A stretch of DNA of 64,000 nucleotides from Azospirillum sp. TSH58 (lineage in GTDB: Bacteria > Pseudomonadota > Alphaproteobacteria > Azospirillales > Azospirillaceae), in assembly GCF_003119115.1 (NCBI RefSeq), contig NZ_CP022367.1, positions 509,001-573,000 of the forward strand, given 5' to 3'. The notes under the pieces were generated by a model. The model saw only the letters and a list, made by a program, of their open reading frames with translations, made no database searches and was not told the DNA's origin. Every line of letters starts with the position of its first letter. The stretch's first letter is position 1. Shown one piece after another: positions 36,609-44,948 of this stretch. The translations under genes and the position numbers were made by a program.

Positions 36609-37652
36609 GTGAGCGCAACCGACGCCGTCAATCCGGGCACCAATCCAGGCCAGGGCTTTCCCGCCGGCGAGAACCCGCACCAGCTCATGGCGGAGATCGA
36701 GGCGCTGGGCGGCCGGCTGACCCATGTGCGCGACCGCATCGGGCGGATCATCTTCGGCCAGCAGGAGGTCATCGACCTCACGCTGATCACGCTCCTGGCC
36801 GGCGGCCACGTGCTGCTGATCGGTGTCCCCGGCCTCGCCAAGACGCGGCTGGTCGAGACGCTGGGCACCGTGCTGGGCCTCGCCGAGAAGCGCATCCAGT
36901 GCACGCCCGACCTGATGCCCGCCGACATCCTGGGGTCGGAGGTGCTGGAGGAGAACGAGCAGGGCCGCCGCTCCTTCCGCTTCATTCCCGGGCCGGTGTT
37001 CAGCCAGCTCCTGATGGCGGACGAGATCAACCGCGCCAGCCCGCGCACCCAGTCCGCCCTGCTCCAGGCGATGCAGGAACGGCGCGTGTCGGTCGCCGGC
37101 CACTACCACGCCCTGCCCCAGCCCTTCCACGTGCTGGCCACCCAGAACCCGCTGGAGCAGGAAGGCACCTACCCGCTGCCGGAAGCCCAGCTCGACCGCT
37201 TCCTGATGCAGATCGACGTCGATTACCCCGACCGCGACGCCGAGCGGCGGATGATGATCGCCACCACTGGCTCACTGGACGAGCAGGCGGTGACGGTGCT
37301 CTCCCCCGCCGACCTCCAGGCCGCCCAACGTCTGGTCCGCCGCGTGCCGGTCGGCGAGGGCGTGGTGGACGGCATCCTCGACCTCGTGCGGCGGGGCCGC
37401 CCGGAGGCGACCGACCTGCCCGAGGTGCAGCGCCACGTCGCCTGGGGTCCCGGCCCGCGCGCCAGCCAGGCGCTGATGCTCGCCGCCCGCGCCCGCGCCG
37501 TGCTGGACGGGCGGCTGGCGCCGTCGCTGGACGACGTCGTGGCCCTGGCGAAGCCCGTGCTGCGCCACCGCATGGCGCTGAACTTCGCGGCGCGGGCGGA
37601 CGGGATCACGCTGGACGACATCATCAACCGCCTCTGCGCACCGCTGTCGTAA
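36609..37652 (+). CDS. MoxR family AAA+ ATPase
   Basis: This 347-residue chaperone-like ATPase has Walker A in LIGVPGLAKTRLVETL, Walker B in LLMADEINRASPRTQSALLQ, sensor 1 in FHVLATQNPLEQEGTYPLPE and the lid region. MoxR proteins assemble with VWA-domain partners encoded beside them, as here. The GTG at 36609 is favoured because CGGGAG lies 7 nt upstream; ATG codons at 36570 or 36585 would add residues within the repeat array. It is the first gene of a four-gene operon. Confidence 0.93.
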   Translation: MSATDAVNPGTNPGQGFPAGENPHQLMAEIEALGGRLTHVRDRIGRIIFGQQEVIDLTLITLLAGGHVLLIGVPGLAKTRLVETLGTVLGLAEKRIQCTPDLMPADILGSEVLEENEQGRRSFRFIPGPVFSQLLMADEINRASPRTQSALLQAMQERRVSVAGHYHALPQPFHVLATQNPLEQEGTYPLPEAQLDRFLMQIDVDYPDRDAERRMMIATTGSLDEQAVTVLSPADLQAAQRLVRRVPVGEGVVDGILDLVRRGRPEATDLPEVQRHVAWGPGPRASQALMLAARARAVLDGRLAPSLDDVVALAKPVLRHRMALNFAARADGITLDDIINRLCAPLS

Positions 37653-37662
37653 GGACCCGCTG

Positions 37663-38562
37663 ATGGCCTCTCCAACCCTCGGCGCCACCACCCTGCGGGC
37701 GCAGCAGCGCGCGGAGGGGCTGGCCGCCACCCTGCCGCCGCTGTTGGTCGCGGCGGAGCGCGTCGCCTCCACGGTGGCGCAGGGCGTGCACGGGCGGCGC
37801 CGCGTCGGGCTGGGCGAGACCTTCTGGCAGTTCCGCCGCTATCAGCCCGGCGACTCGCCGCAGATGATCGACTGGCGGCAGTCCGGCAAGACCCAGCCCG
37901 TCTATGTGCGCGAGAACGAGTGGGAGGCCGCCCAGACCGTCTGGCTGTGGCGCGACCGTTCGCCCTCCATGGATTACCGCTCCGCCAACAGCCTGCCGAC
38001 CAAGCGGGAGCGCGCCGACCTGCTGACCCTCGCCACCGCGGTGCTGCTGGTGCGCGGCGGCGAGCGGGTCGGCCTGCTCAACTCCGGCCAGCGCCCGGAC
38101 CATGGCAAGTTCGCCCTGAACCGCATGGCCGGGCAGATGACCGACCCGCGCAACGCCCATTCCCCCGACGCCCTGCCGCAGCCCGAACCGCTGCCCCGCC
38201 ACGCCCAGGTGGTCCTGGTGGGCGATCTGCTGTCGCCGCTGCCGGAGATCCACGCCACCGTGTCGGCGCTCACCGGGCGGGGCGTGCGCGGCCATCTGCT
38301 GCAGATCCTCGACCCGGCGGAGGAGACCCTGCCCTACGAAGGCCGCGTCGAGTTCGAAGGCTTCGAGGGTGAGGAGGAACTGCTGGTGCCGCGGGTGGAA
38401 GCGGTGCGCGAGACCTACCTGGAGCGCCTGCGCGCCCACCAGGACGGTTTGGACGCGCTCGCCCGCACCGCCGGCTGGACCTACGCCGTCCACCGCACCG
38501 ACCGGCCGCCCCAGACCGCCCTGCTCGGGCTGTGGGGCGCCCTGGCGCGGGAGGCGGTTTAG
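37663..38562 (+). CDS. DUF58 domain-containing protein
   Basis: This 299-residue protein has the DUF58 core HGRRRVGLGETFWQFRRYQP, DWRQSGKTQPVYVRENEWEA and a VWA-like metal-ion motif (WLWRDRSPSMDYRS, Asp-x-Ser-x-Ser). It is the usual partner of MoxR. It starts 10 bp after moxR. A palindromic repeat element separates it from the next gene. Confidence 0.92.
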   Translation: MASPTLGATTLRAQQRAEGLAATLPPLLVAAERVASTVAQGVHGRRRVGLGETFWQFRRYQPGDSPQMIDWRQSGKTQPVYVRENEWEAAQTVWLWRDRSPSMDYRSANSLPTKRERADLLTLATAVLLVRGGERVGLLNSGQRPDHGKFALNRMAGQMTDPRNAHSPDALPQPEPLPRHAQVVLVGDLLSPLPEIHATVSALTGRGVRGHLLQILDPAEETLPYEGRVEFEGFEGEEELLVPRVEAVRETYLERLRAHQDGLDALARTAGWTYAVHRTDRPPQTALLGLWGALAREAV

Positions 38563-38575
38563 GTGGGGCGGCGCG

Positions 38576-38680
38576 TTGCCCCCACCCTCCCGCTTCGCGG
38601 GTCCCTCCCTCCCCCGCTCACGCAGGGGAGGGCCAAATCTCCCTCCCCTGCGAAGCGGGGGAGGGCCGGGGTGGGGGCAA
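38576..38680. repeat. palindromic intergenic repeat, copy A
   Basis: TTGCCCCCACCC (38576-38587) is the perfect inverse of GGGTGGGGGCAA (38669-38680). Inside are further CCCTCCC/GGGAGGG hairpins and GCTTCGCGG/GCGAAGCGG arms. It matches 53093-53176 and the block inside cobG in layout. It lies between DUF58 and the DUF4159 gene, probably transcribed. Confidence 0.8.
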
Positions 38681-38724
38681 TCGCCTCGCCCTCCACTCCT
38701 CACCCTCCAACAGCGTAGACGCCG

Positions 38725-41505
38725 ATGCTGGGTTTCGGACCGATCGCCTTTGCCGTCCCGTGGGTGCTGGCCGCCCTGGCCGTCCTGCCGGTGCTGTGGT
38801 GGCTGCTGCGCGTCACGCCGCCGGCCCCGCGGGTGGTGCGCTTTCCCGCCATCCGGCTGCTGCGCGACCTGACGGCGCGGGAGGAGACTCCCGCCCGCAC
38901 CCCGCTGTGGCTGCTGATCCTGCGCCTGATCGTCGCCGCGCTGCTGATCCTGGCGCTGGCCGGGCCGCTGCTGAACCCGCGCGCCGCCCTGCCGGGCAGC
39001 GGGCCGCTGCTGCTGCTGGTCGACAACGGCTGGGCGTCGGGCCGCGACTGGACGAGCCGCCGCGCCGCCATGGAGGAGCTGGTGTCGCAGGCGGAGCGGC
39101 AGAACCGCCCGGTCGTCCTGCTGCCGACCGCCCGGCCCGCCGGGGGCGAGGCGGTGAAGGCCAGCCCGCCCCTGCCCGCCTCGGAAGCCCGCCGCCTGAT
39201 CCAGGCGCTGGAGCCGCACCCCTGGCCGACCGACCGCGCCGGCGCGCTGGAGGCGGTGCGCGGCCTTGCCGCGCGGGGCTCCGCCCACACCGTCTGGCTG
39301 TCGGACGGCATCGGCGACCGCACCGCCCGCGGCCTCGCCGAGACGCTGCAGCGCATGGGCTCCCTTGAGATCCTGGACGATTCCGCGGAGAAGCCGCCCC
39401 ACCTGCTGCTACCCCCGTCGTCGGAGGGCGCCGGCCTGTCCGCCCGCGTGGTGCGCGCCGACGCTTCCCGTCCGGAAAGCGTCACCGTGCGCCTGTCCGG
39501 CGCCGACGGTCGGCTGCTGACCCGCCAGCCAGTCGCCTTCGACGCCGGGCAGCTCACCCGCGAGGTGCGCTTCGAGGTGCCGGCGGAGTTGCGCAACGAC
39601 GCCGCCAGCCTGCGCGTGGAGAACGACACCACCGCCGGGGCCACCGTCCTGCTCGACGAGCGCTGGCGCCGCCGCCCGGTCGGGCTGGCCTCGGGCCGCG
39701 CGAGCGGCGAGAACCAGCCGCTGCTTTCCGACCTGCACTATCTGGAACGGGCGCTGGCCCCCTACAACGAGGTGCGCCGCGGCGAGCCGGACGAGCTTCT
39801 CAAGCGCGATCTCGCGGTGCTGGTCCTGTCGGACATCGGCGCCCTGACCGGGCAGGAGGCCCAGACCATCGAGGATTGGGTGCGCAAGGGCGGCGTGCTG
39901 CTGCGCTTCGCCGGGCCGCGGCTGGCCCAGAATCCCGACCGTCTGGTGCCGGTGCGGCTGCGCCTGGGCGACCGCGCGCTGGGCGGCGCGCTGTCCTGGT
40001 CGGAGCCGGCGAAGCTCCAGCCCTTCGACGGACGCAGCCCCTTCGCCGGCCTGCACATTCCCGACGACGTCGCCGTCTCGCGGCAGGTGCTGGCCGAGCC
40101 GGCGCTGGACCTCGCCGACCGCACCTGGGCGCGGCTTCAGGACGGCACGCCCCTGGTCACCTCGGAAAAGCGCGGAGACGGCTACATCGTGCTCGTCCAC
40201 ACCACCGCCAGCCCGGAATGGTCGAACCTGCCGATGTCCGGTCTGTTCGTCGACATGCTGCGCCGCCTGGTGACGCTGAGCGGCGGCGTCGCCGGGGGCG
40301 CCCATGGCGGCACGCTGGAGCCGCTGGAGGTGCTGGACGGCTTCGGCCGGCTGGTGCCGCCGCCGGCCGCCGCCTTCTCCATCGCCGGGGACGCCGGGGC
40401 CGACGTGCTCGGCCCGCGCCACCCGCCGGGCTTCTACGGCACGGAGGAGGCCCGCCGCGCCCTCAACCTGACCGCCACGCTGACGCGGATCGAGCCGCTG
40501 GGCGCCATGCCCGGCGGGGTCGCCCGCGGCCCCTACGGCACGCGGGGCGAGGTGGCGCTGAAGCCGGCGCTGCTCGGCATCGCGCTGTCGCTCGCCATGA
40601 TCGACCTGCTGATCGCCCTGGCGCTGCGCGGCCTGCTCGGCGGCTGGCGGTTCGGCGGCAAAGGGGGGGGCGGCAAGGGGTTTGGCGGCAAGGGGTTTGG
40701 CGGCAAGCGCCACCGCGCCGGGGCCGCCGCCGCGGTCCTGCTGACGCTGGGCGCAGCCCTCCCCATGGCCGCGGCGCCCTGGAACCCCGCCCGCGCCGAC
40801 GACGCTCAGTCGACCAAAGTGACGGCGGAGACCTACCTCGCCTATGTGCGCACCGGGAACGGGGCGGTGGACGACACCTCGCGCGCCGGTCTGGAAAGCC
40901 TCGTGGACGTGCTGACCCGCCGCACGGCGGTGGAGGCCGCCGGGGCGGTGGGCGTCGATCCGGAAACCGACGAGCTGGCCTTCTATCCCCTGCTCTACTG
41001 GCCGGTGTCCGGCGGCCAGCGCGCGCTGAGCGATCACGCCCGCGCCCGGCTGAACGAGTACATGCGCAACGGCGGCACCATCCTGTTCGACACGCGCGAC
41101 CAGTCGGCGGGCGCGGTCGGCGGCAACCAGGCGCTCCAGGGCATGGTGCAGGGGCTGGACATCCCGCCGCTGGCTCTGGTCCCGCCCGACCATGTGCTGA
41201 CCAAGTCCTTCTACCTGCTGAACGATTTCCCCGGCCGCTACAACGGCGGCAATCTGTGGATCGAGGCGCGCGAAGGCCGCGCCAACGACGGCGTCTCCCC
41301 CGTGCTGATCGGCGGCAACGACTGGGCCGCCGCCTGGGCGGCGAACCGCAACGGCCAGCCCCTCTACGCCGTCGTCCCCGGCGGGGAGCGGCAGCGGGAG
41401 ATGGCCTACCGCTTCGGCGTCAACCTCGTCATGTACGCGCTGACCGGCAACTACAAGGCCGATCAGGTCCATGTGCCCGCGATCCTCGAGAGGCTCGGCC
41501 AGTGA
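38725..41505 (+). CDS. BatA-like / DUF4159 domain membrane protein
   Basis: This 926-residue protein has an N-terminal BatA-type anchor (about 5-25, 55-85) and a degenerate VWA-like region (LLLVDNGWASGRDW without Asp-x-Ser-x-Ser). A periplasmic domain with a glutamine-amidotransferase-like fold follows, then hydrophobic segments near 618-640 and 675-690. The C-terminal DUF4159 domain starts at about 695 (TAETYLAYVRTGNG, ELAFYPLLYWPVSGGQRALS, FDTRDQSAGAVGG). A Gly-Lys-rich linker (about 642-660) is encoded by 15-bp repeats. The stop overlaps the GTG of the next gene. Confidence 0.85.
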   Translation: MLGFGPIAFAVPWVLAALAVLPVLWWLLRVTPPAPRVVRFPAIRLLRDLTAREETPARTPLWLLILRLIVAALLILALAGPLLNPRAALPGSGPLLLLVDNGWASGRDWTSRRAAMEELVSQAERQNRPVVLLPTARPAGGEAVKASPPLPASEARRLIQALEPHPWPTDRAGALEAVRGLAARGSAHTVWLSDGIGDRTARGLAETLQRMGSLEILDDSAEKPPHLLLPPSSEGAGLSARVVRADASRPESVTVRLSGADGRLLTRQPVAFDAGQLTREVRFEVPAELRNDAASLRVENDTTAGATVLLDERWRRRPVGLASGRASGENQPLLSDLHYLERALAPYNEVRRGEPDELLKRDLAVLVLSDIGALTGQEAQTIEDWVRKGGVLLRFAGPRLAQNPDRLVPVRLRLGDRALGGALSWSEPAKLQPFDGRSPFAGLHIPDDVAVSRQVLAEPALDLADRTWARLQDGTPLVTSEKRGDGYIVLVHTTASPEWSNLPMSGLFVDMLRRLVTLSGGVAGGAHGGTLEPLEVLDGFGRLVPPPAAAFSIAGDAGADVLGPRHPPGFYGTEEARRALNLTATLTRIEPLGAMPGGVARGPYGTRGEVALKPALLGIALSLAMIDLLIALALRGLLGGWRFGGKGGGGKGFGGKGFGGKRHRAGAAAAVLLTLGAALPMAAAPWNPARADDAQSTKVTAETYLAYVRTGNGAVDDTSRAGLESLVDVLTRRTAVEAAGAVGVDPETDELAFYPLLYWPVSGGQRALSDHARARLNEYMRNGGTILFDTRDQSAGAVGGNQALQGMVQGLDIPPLALVPPDHVLTKSFYLLNDFPGRYNGGNLWIEAREGRANDGVSPVLIGGNDWAAAWAANRNGQPLYAVVPGGERQREMAYRFGVNLVMYALTGNYKADQVHVPAILERLGQ
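40659..40710. repeat. 15-bp repeats encoding a Gly-Lys-Gly-Phe linker
   Basis: GGCGGCAAGGGGTTT-type units repeat about three times in frame in the DUF4159 gene, giving GGKGFGGKGFGGK. The tract lies between a transmembrane segment and the DUF4159 domain. Confidence 0.75.
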
Positions 41506-43601
41506 CCCTGCTTGACGGAACCTCCATCGCTCTGGCGCCGCTGCTGCCCTGGGTCTTCCTGGTGCCGCTGTTCGTGGTGGCGCTGGCGATCCTGGCTCTG
41601 GCCGTCTTCCGCCGCGCGCGCGGCGTCTGGCTGCGCGCTCTGGCGGTGGCGGTGCTCGCGCTGGCGCTGATCAACCCGTCGCTGGTGCAGGAGAAGCGGG
41701 AACCGATCAAGGACGTGGCCGTCGTCGTGCTCGACGCCTCGCCCAGCCAGAACATCGGCGACCGCCGCGCCCGCGCCGAGGCCGAACTGGAGCGCCTGAC
41801 CGAGCGTTTGAAGGCCTTCGACGACCTGGAACTGCGGGTGGTCCGCGCCGGGGATGCGGAATCCGGCGCCTCCGCCATCAACGAGACGCACCTGTTCGAC
41901 GCGCTGAACCGCGCCATGGCCGACGTGCCGCGCCGCCGCATGGCCGGGGCGGTGCTGATCACCGACGGGCAGGTCCACGACGTTCCGGAAAACCTCGCCC
42001 GGCTGGCCGAGATCGGCCCGGTGCACACGCTGCTGACCGGCAACCGCGACGAGGGCGACCGCCGTCTGGCCATCGTCCAGGCGCCGGCCTACGGCCTCGT
42101 CGGCAAGCCGGTGGAACTGACCATCCGGGTGGACGACATGCCGCGCCGCCAGTCGGCCGACGCGGCGGTGACGCTGCGCCAGGACGGCGGGCCGCCGCTC
42201 ACCATCCGCGTGCCGGTGGGCCAGGATTTCCACCTGGAACTGCCGGTCAACCACGGCGGCCAGAACGTGCTGGAGATGGAGGTCGAGGCGGCGCGGCAGG
42301 AGCTGACGCTGGCCAACAACCGCACCGCCGTGGTGGTGAACGGGGTGCGCGACCGCCTGCGCGTGCTGCTGGTCTCCGGCGAACCGCACGCCGGCGAGCG
42401 GACGTGGCGCAACCTGCTGAAGGCCGATCCGTCCGTCGATCTCGTGCATTTCACCATCCTGCGCCCGCCGGAGAAGCAGGACGGCACGCCGATCCGCGAG
42501 CTGTCGCTGATCGCCTTCCCGATCCGCGAGCTGTTCGAGATCAAGCTGGACGAGTTCGACCTGATCATCTTCGACCGCTACCGGCGGCGCGGCGTGCTGC
42601 CGCAGATGTATCTGGAGAACATCGCCGAGTACGTGCAGAAGGGCGGCGCCCTGCTGGAGGCCTCCGGCCAGGGCTACGCCACGCCGCTGTCGCTGTTCCG
42701 CACGCCGCTGGGCCAGGTGATGCCGGCGGAGCCGACCGGGCAGGCCATCGACCGCCCCTTCAAGCCGACCGTGACGGAGGTCGGCCGCCGCCACCCGGTG
42801 ACCGCCGGCCTGCCCGGCGACCGTCCGGACGGCGAGCCGAGCTGGGGCCGCTGGTTCCATCAGGTGGAGGTCGTGCCGGGCAATGGCGCGGTGGTGATGA
42901 ACGGGGCCGACGACCGGCCGCTGCTGATCCTCGACCGTGTCGGCAAGGGCCGGGTGGCGCAGTTGGCCTCGGACCAGATGTGGCTGTGGAGCCGTGGCTT
43001 CGAGGGCGGCGGCCCCCAGGCCGAGCTTCTGCGCCGCCTCGCCCATTGGCTGATGAAGGAACCGGAGCTGGAGGAGAACGACCTGCGCGCCCATGTGGAC
43101 GGCAACCGCATCACGGTGGAGCGCCGCTCCCTCGAGCCCGACCCGCGCGGCGTCACCCTTACCACCCCCTCCGACGAGACCCGCACGTTGGAAATGACCG
43201 AGGACCGCACGGGCCGCGCCAGCGCCACGGTGGTTGCGGGCGAGCCGGGCATCTACCGCATCACCGATGGTGAGCGCACGGCTCTGGCCGTGGTGGGCGC
43301 CGTCAACCCGCCGGAACTGGCCGACGTGCGCTCCACTGGCGACCGCCTGTCGGGCGTCGCCAACGAGACCGGCGGTGGGGTGCATTGGATTTCCGACACG
43401 GAGGGGGGCGTGCGCCCCGGCATCGACGTGCGCCGCACCCGCCCCGACCGGACGCAGACCGGAGACGACTGGATCAGCCTGCGCGCCAACGGCGATTTCA
43501 CAGTGACGGGGGTGTCGGAGGTGCCGTTGCTGCCGGTGGGCGCGGTGCTGGCCCTGGCGCTGGGCGCGCTGTTGATGGCTTGGCGTCGCGAGGGTCGGTA
43601 A
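41502..43601 (+). CDS. VWA-like membrane protein of the MoxR cluster
   Basis: This 699-residue protein has two N-terminal transmembrane segments (about 13-35 and 42-60). A VWA-like domain follows with the MIDAS motif VVVLDASPSQNIGDRRARAE. A glutamine-amidotransferase-like domain is next (RVLLVSGEPHAGERTWRNLL at about 288, YVQKGGALLEASGQGY), and a last transmembrane segment is at about 678-695 (VGAVLALALGALLMAWRREG). It starts with GTG overlapping the DUF4159 stop. It is the likely periplasmic partner handled by MoxR; no precise role is known. Confidence 0.82.
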   Translation: MTLLDGTSIALAPLLPWVFLVPLFVVALAILALAVFRRARGVWLRALAVAVLALALINPSLVQEKREPIKDVAVVVLDASPSQNIGDRRARAEAELERLTERLKAFDDLELRVVRAGDAESGASAINETHLFDALNRAMADVPRRRMAGAVLITDGQVHDVPENLARLAEIGPVHTLLTGNRDEGDRRLAIVQAPAYGLVGKPVELTIRVDDMPRRQSADAAVTLRQDGGPPLTIRVPVGQDFHLELPVNHGGQNVLEMEVEAARQELTLANNRTAVVVNGVRDRLRVLLVSGEPHAGERTWRNLLKADPSVDLVHFTILRPPEKQDGTPIRELSLIAFPIRELFEIKLDEFDLIIFDRYRRRGVLPQMYLENIAEYVQKGGALLEASGQGYATPLSLFRTPLGQVMPAEPTGQAIDRPFKPTVTEVGRRHPVTAGLPGDRPDGEPSWGRWFHQVEVVPGNGAVVMNGADDRPLLILDRVGKGRVAQLASDQMWLWSRGFEGGGPQAELLRRLAHWLMKEPELEENDLRAHVDGNRITVERRSLEPDPRGVTLTTPSDETRTLEMTEDRTGRASATVVAGEPGIYRITDGERTALAVVGAVNPPELADVRSTGDRLSGVANETGGGVHWISDTEGGVRPGIDVRRTRPDRTQTGDDWISLRANGDFTVTGVSEVPLLPVGAVLALALGALLMAWRREGR

Positions 43602-43680
43602 GGGTCAACGAAGCTGTTGCAATCGGGCCGGGTTTCCGATTATGGTCCCGACCCTTCCGGCGCTGATCGCGCCGTTCGGT

Positions 43681-43755
43681 TGGGGCGTCGCCAAGCGGTA
43701 AGGCAGCGGTTTTTGGTACCGCCATTCCCAGGTTCGAATCCTGGCGCCCCAGCCA
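43681..43755 (+). tRNA. tRNA-Gln (anticodon UUG)
   Basis: The acceptor stem is TGGGGCG/CGCCCCA. The anticodon stem GCGGT/ACCGC encloses the loop TTTTGGT, giving anticodon TTG. The T arm CCAGG-TTCGAATC-CTGG is standard, and CCA is encoded. It is on the plus strand, 79 bp after the VWA gene. It is the only tRNA seen in the window. Confidence 0.95.
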
Positions 43756-43797
43756 ACCTAACCCACTGATTTTGCTCTCTTTTCGGGTTGGTTGGGG
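43753..43797 (+). terminator. likely terminator after tRNA-Gln
   Basis: CCAACCTAACCC pairs imperfectly with GGGTTGGTTGG across a loop of about 19 nt, followed by GGGGTTTCTTTTC. It begins at the tRNA CCA end. Confidence 0.5.
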
Positions 43798-43999
43798 TTT
43801 CTTTTCGTGTGCATCAGGCTGTGCACACACGGCAATCGAACCCCTTGAGAGTACTCACTTTATAATTTTATACGAGAGTTTCCGGTGCACACCATGTGCA
43901 CACCGATGAGCCCGAATTTAGCCAGACGCCGCCCTTCCGGCGGCATCTGGGGACTCGAAAAACATCCGTCCACACCAGCTTTGCGCGCCTGAAAAGAAG
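43798..43999. other. noncoding stretch with repeated TGTGCAC words
   Basis: The words TGTGCAT, TGTGCACACA, GTGCACACC and GTGCACACC occur within 100 bp, and AT-rich TATAATTTTATA sits between them. No reading frame over it is convincing. It could be the eroded end of an integrated element next to the tRNA, but no integrase or att repeat was found. Confidence 0.4.
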
Positions 44000-44560
44000 G
44001 ATTGATGGCCGTTGAGTGGGCTGTGGCTGAGTGGCTGGCCGCCGAGGTCTGGGATCGGCTGCTGCGGATGTTCTTGTAGGAGTTGACCTGGGCCAAGCAG
44101 ATCGACTGAAGCCGGGCCGCGCTGGACAGCGCCAGCATGCCGGCGAAAAGGGGGGCGAGGGAACAGGGGCGAACCCGACGGATCGTGAGCGGCCGGGAAC
44201 CAAGCGCCATGTCCTCACCGACCGCAACGGCACCCCGCTTGCCGTTCGCCTGACCGGCGCCAACCGCCACGATTCCATCATGGTGGAAACCATGCGGGAT
44301 GCCGCACCGCGGCTCCAAGACCCACGCGGGCGGCCCCGCCGGCGGCCGGCCAAACTGCACGCCAACAAAGCCTACGACCACCGGCGCTGCCGGCGCGAGT
44401 GCCGCGAGCGCAGCGCCATTCCGCGCATCGCCCGACGCTGTGCCGAGGACAGCAAGCGCCTCGGTCGGCACCGCTGGGTGGTCAAGTGCACGCTCGCCTG
44501 AACCAGCCGATTCCGCCGCCTCACCGAGGTGTCAGGATCATAAGTAGGCATTGCATTTTA
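44000..44560 (+). pseudogene. IS5-type transposase remnant
   Basis: Pieces of an IS5/IS427-type transposase are spread over frames: LDSASMPAKRGA, then in the -1 frame GTGANPTDRERPGTKRHVLT, DRNGTPLAVRLTGANRHDSI, KLHANKAYDHRRCRRECRER and IARRCAEDSKRLGRHRWVVK, then a further shift before LNQPIPPPHR. The frame change at AAAAGGGGGG (44146-44155) is at the same place as in the intact IS5 at 18838 and may be programmed. The N-terminal domain is missing or stop-laden (44000-44120) and the C-terminal Glu region is lost. It is inactive. Confidence 0.75.
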
Positions 44561-44633
44561 TCACGCATTTTATATAGTTGCCCCTGCAGCGACGGATTGG
44601 ACCCCCGCCAGGAAATCCAGCGAAGCTCTGCGG

Positions 44634-44670
44634 AAGCCCGCCTCAGAGATCCTGGGGCGGGCTTTCCTGT
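44634..44670 (+). terminator. rho-independent terminator-like hairpin
   Basis: AAGCCCGCC (44634-44642) pairs with GGCGGGCTT (44656-44664) around a 13-nt loop, followed by TCCTGTT. It lies upstream of the chemoreceptor and may stop transcripts from the left. Confidence 0.55.
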
Positions 44671-44948
44671 TGAGGCGGGAAGCGAGCGCTTCGAGTCTGG
44701 ACGCCCCTCACTTCCGCAACACGTTCATTGGGATTGTTCTAAACAAATCGCACTTTGCGGGGCTGGCTCCCAAAATGCGAAACGCCTTGGCTTCGTCCCT
44801 TCACATGACAAACTGCGCGCGAATTTTCATCAAGTATTATTGGATATCCGCAAGCGCCGGTAGCGGCATCATTCTTGCTGAATCACGCATAAGTCTCGAT
44901 TGCCGGATCAATACATGATCCGCTCAGATAAGAAATTCCGAGGGAACA

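Noticed and set aside
39876..41501. long ORF ahead of the VWA gene in the same frame
   Set aside because: The part before the GTG at 41502 is the shadow of the DUF4159 gene; only 41502-43601 is coding.
43860..44471. minus-strand ORFs over the IS5 remnant
   Set aside because: They are complements of the recognisable transposase pieces on the plus strand.
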